Source: Blautia sp.
Lineage (GTDB): Bacteria > Bacillota > Clostridia > Lachnospirales > Lachnospiraceae
Direction of reading: 5' to 3'
NCBI GenBank assembly: GCA_017515945.1
Contig: JAFWDX010000454.1
Location: forward strand, 1 to 9,284
Length of the DNA stretch: 9,284 nucleotides
Shown here: positions 6,872 through 9,284 of the stretch, piece by piece
Layout: each line of letters begins with the position of its first letter
Numbering within the stretch: position 1 is the first letter of the stretch
Program-made: the position numbers and the translations under genes
Notes under the pieces: generated by a model
The model's database searches: none
Seen by the model: the letters and a program-made list of their open reading frames with translations, nothing else
Told to the model about the DNA's origin: nothing

Positions 6872-6920
6872 ATGAGACAAGGGGACAAGAGTCCCCGTGA
6901 CTCTTGTCCCCTTGTTTCAT
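6872..6920 (-). terminator. Long hairpin terminator overlapping the nfnB stop codon
   Basis: Positions 6877-6892 and 6900-6915 are perfect inverted repeats (16 bp). With one G-T mismatch the stem extends to 6872/6920. The TGA stop of nfnB (6917-6919) lies in the outer stem. A second, nested hairpin is possible: GGGGAC (6881-6886) pairs with GTCCCC (6891-6896) around AAGA. The run after the stem on the minus strand is only weakly T-rich (CATTTC), while the plus-strand side (TTTCATTTTG) is better, so termination may work in both directions. Confidence 0.7.
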
Positions 6921-8308
6921 TTTGTCTTGATAAATTCGTCGATGCCCCTGGCGCCGGCCTTGCCCGCGCCCATGGCCAGGATAACGGTCGCCGCGCCTGT
7001 CACGGCGTCTCCGCCGGCAAACACGCCTTCCTTTGATGTCTTGCCGAATTCCTCATCGGCCACGATGCATTTACGTCTGTTGGTGTCCAGGCCGATGGTA
7101 GTGGATGAGATCAGCGGATTGGGTGAGGTCCCGAGGGACATGATCACGGTATCTGCTTCGATCTCGAACTCGGATCCGGGGATCTCCACCGGTCTTCTCC
7201 GGCCGGATGCATCCGGCTCGCCGAGCTCCATGCGGATGCAGCGGATGCCTACGACCCAGTCCTTGTCGTCCGTAAGGATCTCGACGGGGTTACAGAGCAG
7301 GTCAAACTGCACGCCTTCTTCTTTGGCATGATGGACTTCCTCGGCACGAGCCGGAAGCTCGGCCTCGGAGCGGCGATAGACGATGTGCACGTCGGCGCCC
7401 AGACGCAGGGCTGTCCTGGCGGCGTCCATCGCGACATTGCCGCCGCCTACGACGACGACCTTTTTGCCGTGGGCGATGGGGGTGTCGTACTCATCGCGGT
7501 AGGCTTTCATCAGGTTGTTGCGGGTCAGGTATTCGTTGGCGGACATGACGCCGTTGGCCTGTTCGCCCGGTATGTGCATGAACATGGGCAGACCGGCACC
7601 GGAACCGATAAAGACGGCTTCAAAACCCTCTTCCTTCAGGAGCTCATCGATGGTGACGGACTTGCCGATGATCACATTGGTCTCGATCTTTACGCCGAGG
7701 GAACGGACATTTTCGATCTCCGCATCCACGACCCTGGACTTCGGCAGACGGAACTCCGGGATGCCGTAGCTGAGAACGCCGCCGGCTTTGTGCAGCGCTT
7801 CAAAGATGGTGACGTCATAGCCGAGTCTGGCCAGATCGCCGGCACAGGTCAGTCCTGCAGGGCCGGAACCGATCACAGCAACCTTGTGGCCATTCTTTTC
7901 GGCCGCAGGCACAGGCTTTATGCCGTTTTCCTTGGCCCAGTCCGCCACAAAGCGCTCGAGCTTGCCGATGGAGACGGGATCGCCCTTGACGCCCCGTACA
8001 CACTTGCCCTCGCACTGGGTCTCCTGGGGACATACACGTCCACAGACGGCCGGCAGAGAGCTGGACTCGGAAATGATCTGATATGCTTTTTCAAAGTTTC
8101 CTTCTTTTACCTCGGAGATAAAGCCGGGGATATTGATGGAGACGGGACACCCCTCCACACAGCGGGGCTTTTTGCAGCCGAGGCACCGGACGGCCTCTTC
8201 CACGGCCTCCTCCCGGTTGTAGCCAAGACAGACTTCATCAAAATTAGTGGCACGGACCTTAGGATCCTGCTCCCGGACAGGGACTCTGGTTAAACCTGCA
8301 TTTGCCAT
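6917..8308 (-). CDS. nfnB: NfnB / NADPH-dependent glutamate synthase small-subunit-like flavoprotein
   Basis: Predicted 463-residue cytoplasmic flavoprotein of the GltD-like family. The N-terminal part carries eight cysteines typical of two [4Fe-4S] clusters: Cys42, 45, 50 and 54, then Cys89, 93, 99 and 103. A first dinucleotide fold follows with AVIGSGPAGL (144-153, FAD), a second with VVVVGGGNVAMDAAR (284-298, NADPH), and a C-terminal FAD motif GVFAGGDAVTGAATV (428-442). In NfnAB this subunit holds the bifurcating FAD and joins NADPH, NADH and reduced ferredoxin. The gene starts inside TAATG shared with the nfnA stop. Its ribosome binding site GGAGGTGA (8315-8322) is embedded in the last codons of nfnA, which indicates translational coupling. 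It is often annotated gltA, but no large glutamate synthase subunit is beside it and the NfnA partner argues for a transhydrogenase. A sulfide dehydrogenase-type role (SudA) cannot be excluded. Confidence 0.88.
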   Translation of the reverse strand: MANAGLTRVPVREQDPKVRATNFDEVCLGYNREEAVEEAVRCLGCKKPRCVEGCPVSINIPGFISEVKEGNFEKAYQIISESSSLPAVCGRVCPQETQCEGKCVRGVKGDPVSIGKLERFVADWAKENGIKPVPAAEKNGHKVAVIGSGPAGLTCAGDLARLGYDVTIFEALHKAGGVLSYGIPEFRLPKSRVVDAEIENVRSLGVKIETNVIIGKSVTIDELLKEEGFEAVFIGSGAGLPMFMHIPGEQANGVMSANEYLTRNNLMKAYRDEYDTPIAHGKKVVVVGGGNVAMDAARTALRLGADVHIVYRRSEAELPARAEEVHHAKEEGVQFDLLCNPVEILTDDKDWVVGIRCIRMELGEPDASGRRRPVEIPGSEFEIEADTVIMSLGTSPNPLISSTTIGLDTNRRKCIVADEEFGKTSKEGVFAGGDAVTGAATVILAMGAGKAGARGIDEFIKTK

Positions 8309-9195
8309 TATCTGTCACCTCCGCACTGACCGCAGCCGCCGTGATGGGTATCGCCCTCCTGGTACTCCAGGAGCTTGCGGCCTTCCTCTGTCTTGTACAT
8401 CTGCATACGCTTCATCGCCAGGTCAAAATCAACCAGATGACCGTCAAACTCCGGTCCGTCCACACAGGCAAATTTCACTTCCCCGCCGACGACCAGACGG
8501 CATGCGCCGCACATGCCCGTGCCGTCCACCATGATGGGGTTCATGCTGACGATCGTTGGAATGCCCAGCTCTTTAGTGAGCAGGCAGACAAATTTCATCA
8601 TGATCATGGGGCCGATCGCCACGCACAGATCATACTGTTTACCCTGATTCTGCACCAGGTCCCTGAGCACATCCGTGCCCATGCCCTTGCGAATGTAGGA
8701 ACCGTCGTCGGTCGTCAGATACAGGTTGGAAACGGCGCTCATCTCTTTTTCGAGGATGATCAGGTCCTTGTTGCGGGCGCCGATGATGGCGTCCGCCGTC
8801 ACACCGTGCTCATGCAGCCATTTGAGCTGGGGATAAACCGGCGCGGTGCCGACGCCACCGCCGACAAAGACGATGCGTTTCTTTTTGAGCTCTTCCGGAT
8901 CCTCTTTTGTCAGTTCGGAGGGCTGGCCCAGCGGGCCGACGAAATCCATAAAGCAATCTCCCGCCTTGAGCTCCTTCATCCTCTGGGTGGAAGCGCCGAT
9001 GGGCTGGAAAACGATGGTAATGATGCCTTTTTCCGAATCATAGTCGCAGATCGTGAGGGGAATCCTTTCACTGTATTCATCCACCTTCACGATGACGAAC
9101 TGACCCGGAAGACATCGTCTTGCAACACGGGGGGCCTCCACATCCATACGGTAGATGTTGGCGGCGAGCATTTCAGCTCTGAGAATCTTGTACAT
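8308..9195 (-). CDS. nfnA: NfnA / ferredoxin-NADP+ reductase-like subunit (sulfide dehydrogenase beta-like)
   Basis: Predicted 295-residue cytoplasmic protein of the ferredoxin-reductase-like family (also seen as PyrK and SudB). The FAD-binding barrel carries RIPLTICDYD (44-53). The nucleotide domain starts with IVFVGGGVGTAPVYPQ (108-123). Near the C-terminus, Asp224, Cys229, Cys232 and Cys244 fit the [2Fe-2S] site; NfnA structures are known for an aspartate ligand in this cluster. The protein ends in HHGGCGQCGGDR, adding a CxxC pair (288/291) beyond the core. The start at 9195 is chosen because AAGGAGG lies 8 nt upstream; an in-frame ATG at 9270 would translate the upstream tandem repeats and give an odd hydrophobic, Cys-rich N-terminus. 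The overlap with nfnB supports an NfnAB heterodimer linking NADH, NADPH and ferredoxin pools. Its own promoter is not visible and probably lies beyond the window. Confidence 0.88.
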   Translation of the reverse strand: MYKILRAEMLAANIYRMDVEAPRVARRCLPGQFVIVKVDEYSERIPLTICDYDSEKGIITIVFQPIGASTQRMKELKAGDCFMDFVGPLGQPSELTKEDPEELKKKRIVFVGGGVGTAPVYPQLKWLHEHGVTADAIIGARNKDLIILEKEMSAVSNLYLTTDDGSYIRKGMGTDVLRDLVQNQGKQYDLCVAIGPMIMMKFVCLLTKELGIPTIVSMNPIMVDGTGMCGACRLVVGGEVKFACVDGPEFDGHLVDFDLAMKRMQMYKTEEGRKLLEYQEGDTHHGGCGQCGGDR

Positions 9196-9239
9196 GGTTT
9201 CTGCCTCCTTTATAAAACATGAAACACACAAGGTGAAAA

Positions 9240-9284
9240 CGCAGGGGATAACCACGCAGGGGATAAGCACGCAGGGGATAACCA
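9240..9284. repeat. Three 15-bp tandem repeats upstream of nfnA
   Basis: Three consecutive 15-bp units, CGCAGGGGATAACCA, begin at 9240, 9255 and 9270. The first and third are identical and the middle one differs by one base (AAGCA instead of AACCA). The array runs to the last base of the window, so the true copy number is unknown. It lies 45 bp upstream of the nfnA start codon, in the leader or promoter region. Confidence 0.85.

Noticed and set aside
6790..6888. 33-residue N-terminal extension of the MotA-EAL protein from the ATG at 6888
   Set aside because: It would start upstream of the predicted promoter and inside the nfnB terminator region, has no ribosome binding site and no family resemblance; the ATG at 6789 has GGGAAG at good spacing.
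7328..9222. Two long plus-strand reading frames (about 321 and 306 codons) opposite nfnB and nfnA
   Set aside because: They are antisense shadows of two clearly recognisable conserved genes and show no recognisable protein family of their own.
9196..9270. 25-residue N-terminal extension of NfnA from the ATG at 9270
   Set aside because: It would translate the tandem repeats; the ATG at 9195 has a strong AAGGAGG site and gives the usual family N-terminus.
9240..9284. CRISPR array or DnaA-box cluster
   Set aside because: Units are 15 bp with no spacers, and TTATCCCCT departs from the TTATNCACA DnaA box at a key position.

Overview
This window looks like chromosomal DNA of an obligately anaerobic, low-to-mid GC Gram-positive bacterium, most likely a clostridial gut-type organism (Lachnospiraceae-like). 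The pointers are a NfnAB-type flavin/iron-sulfur pair typical of fermentative anaerobes, strong GGAGG-type ribosome binding sites before nearly every gene, SpaA/Cna-like beta-sandwich domains on a membrane protein, and short palindromic intergenic repeats. The taxonomic placement is inference. All six genes are on the minus strand, so transcription runs from the right end of the window to the left.

Right part (about 6870-9284): nfnA and nfnB overlap at TAATG. They encode an electron-bifurcating NADH-dependent ferredoxin:NADP+ oxidoreductase, or a close sulfide-dehydrogenase/glutamate-synthase-like relative. Three 15-bp tandem repeats lie upstream of nfnA at the window edge. A long hairpin terminator overlaps the nfnB stop codon.

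Middle part (about 1110-6860): a three-gene operon has its own good promoter (TTGCAC-17-TAGAAT) and its own intrinsic terminator. Gene 1 is a MotA/TolQ/ExbB-type ion-channel subunit fused to a partly degenerate EAL (cyclic-di-GMP) domain. Gene 2, overlapping it by ATGA, is a MotB/ZorB-type partner that keeps the channel aspartate. In place of the peptidoglycan-binding OmpA domain it has an apparently extracytoplasmic series of SpaA/Cna-like domains and a second C-terminal membrane anchor. Gene 3, six bases further on, is a Wzz-type polysaccharide co-polymerase fused to a BY-kinase domain and a 300-residue disordered tail. The arrangement suggests a cyclic-di-GMP-responsive, ion-motive-force-driven envelope machine tied to surface polysaccharide assembly. 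I do not recognise it as a described system, and it is the most interesting object here.

Left part (1-1110): a divergent undecaprenyl-diphosphatase gene (uppP) has its own promoter, whose -35 box sits inside the preceding terminator. It is flanked on both sides by a perfect 36-bp inverted repeat, and a related hairpin lies beyond it. UppP recycles the lipid carrier used for polysaccharide and peptidoglycan export, so it may be functionally linked to the middle operon. No RNA genes, insertion sequences, CRISPR arrays or long gene-free stretches were seen.
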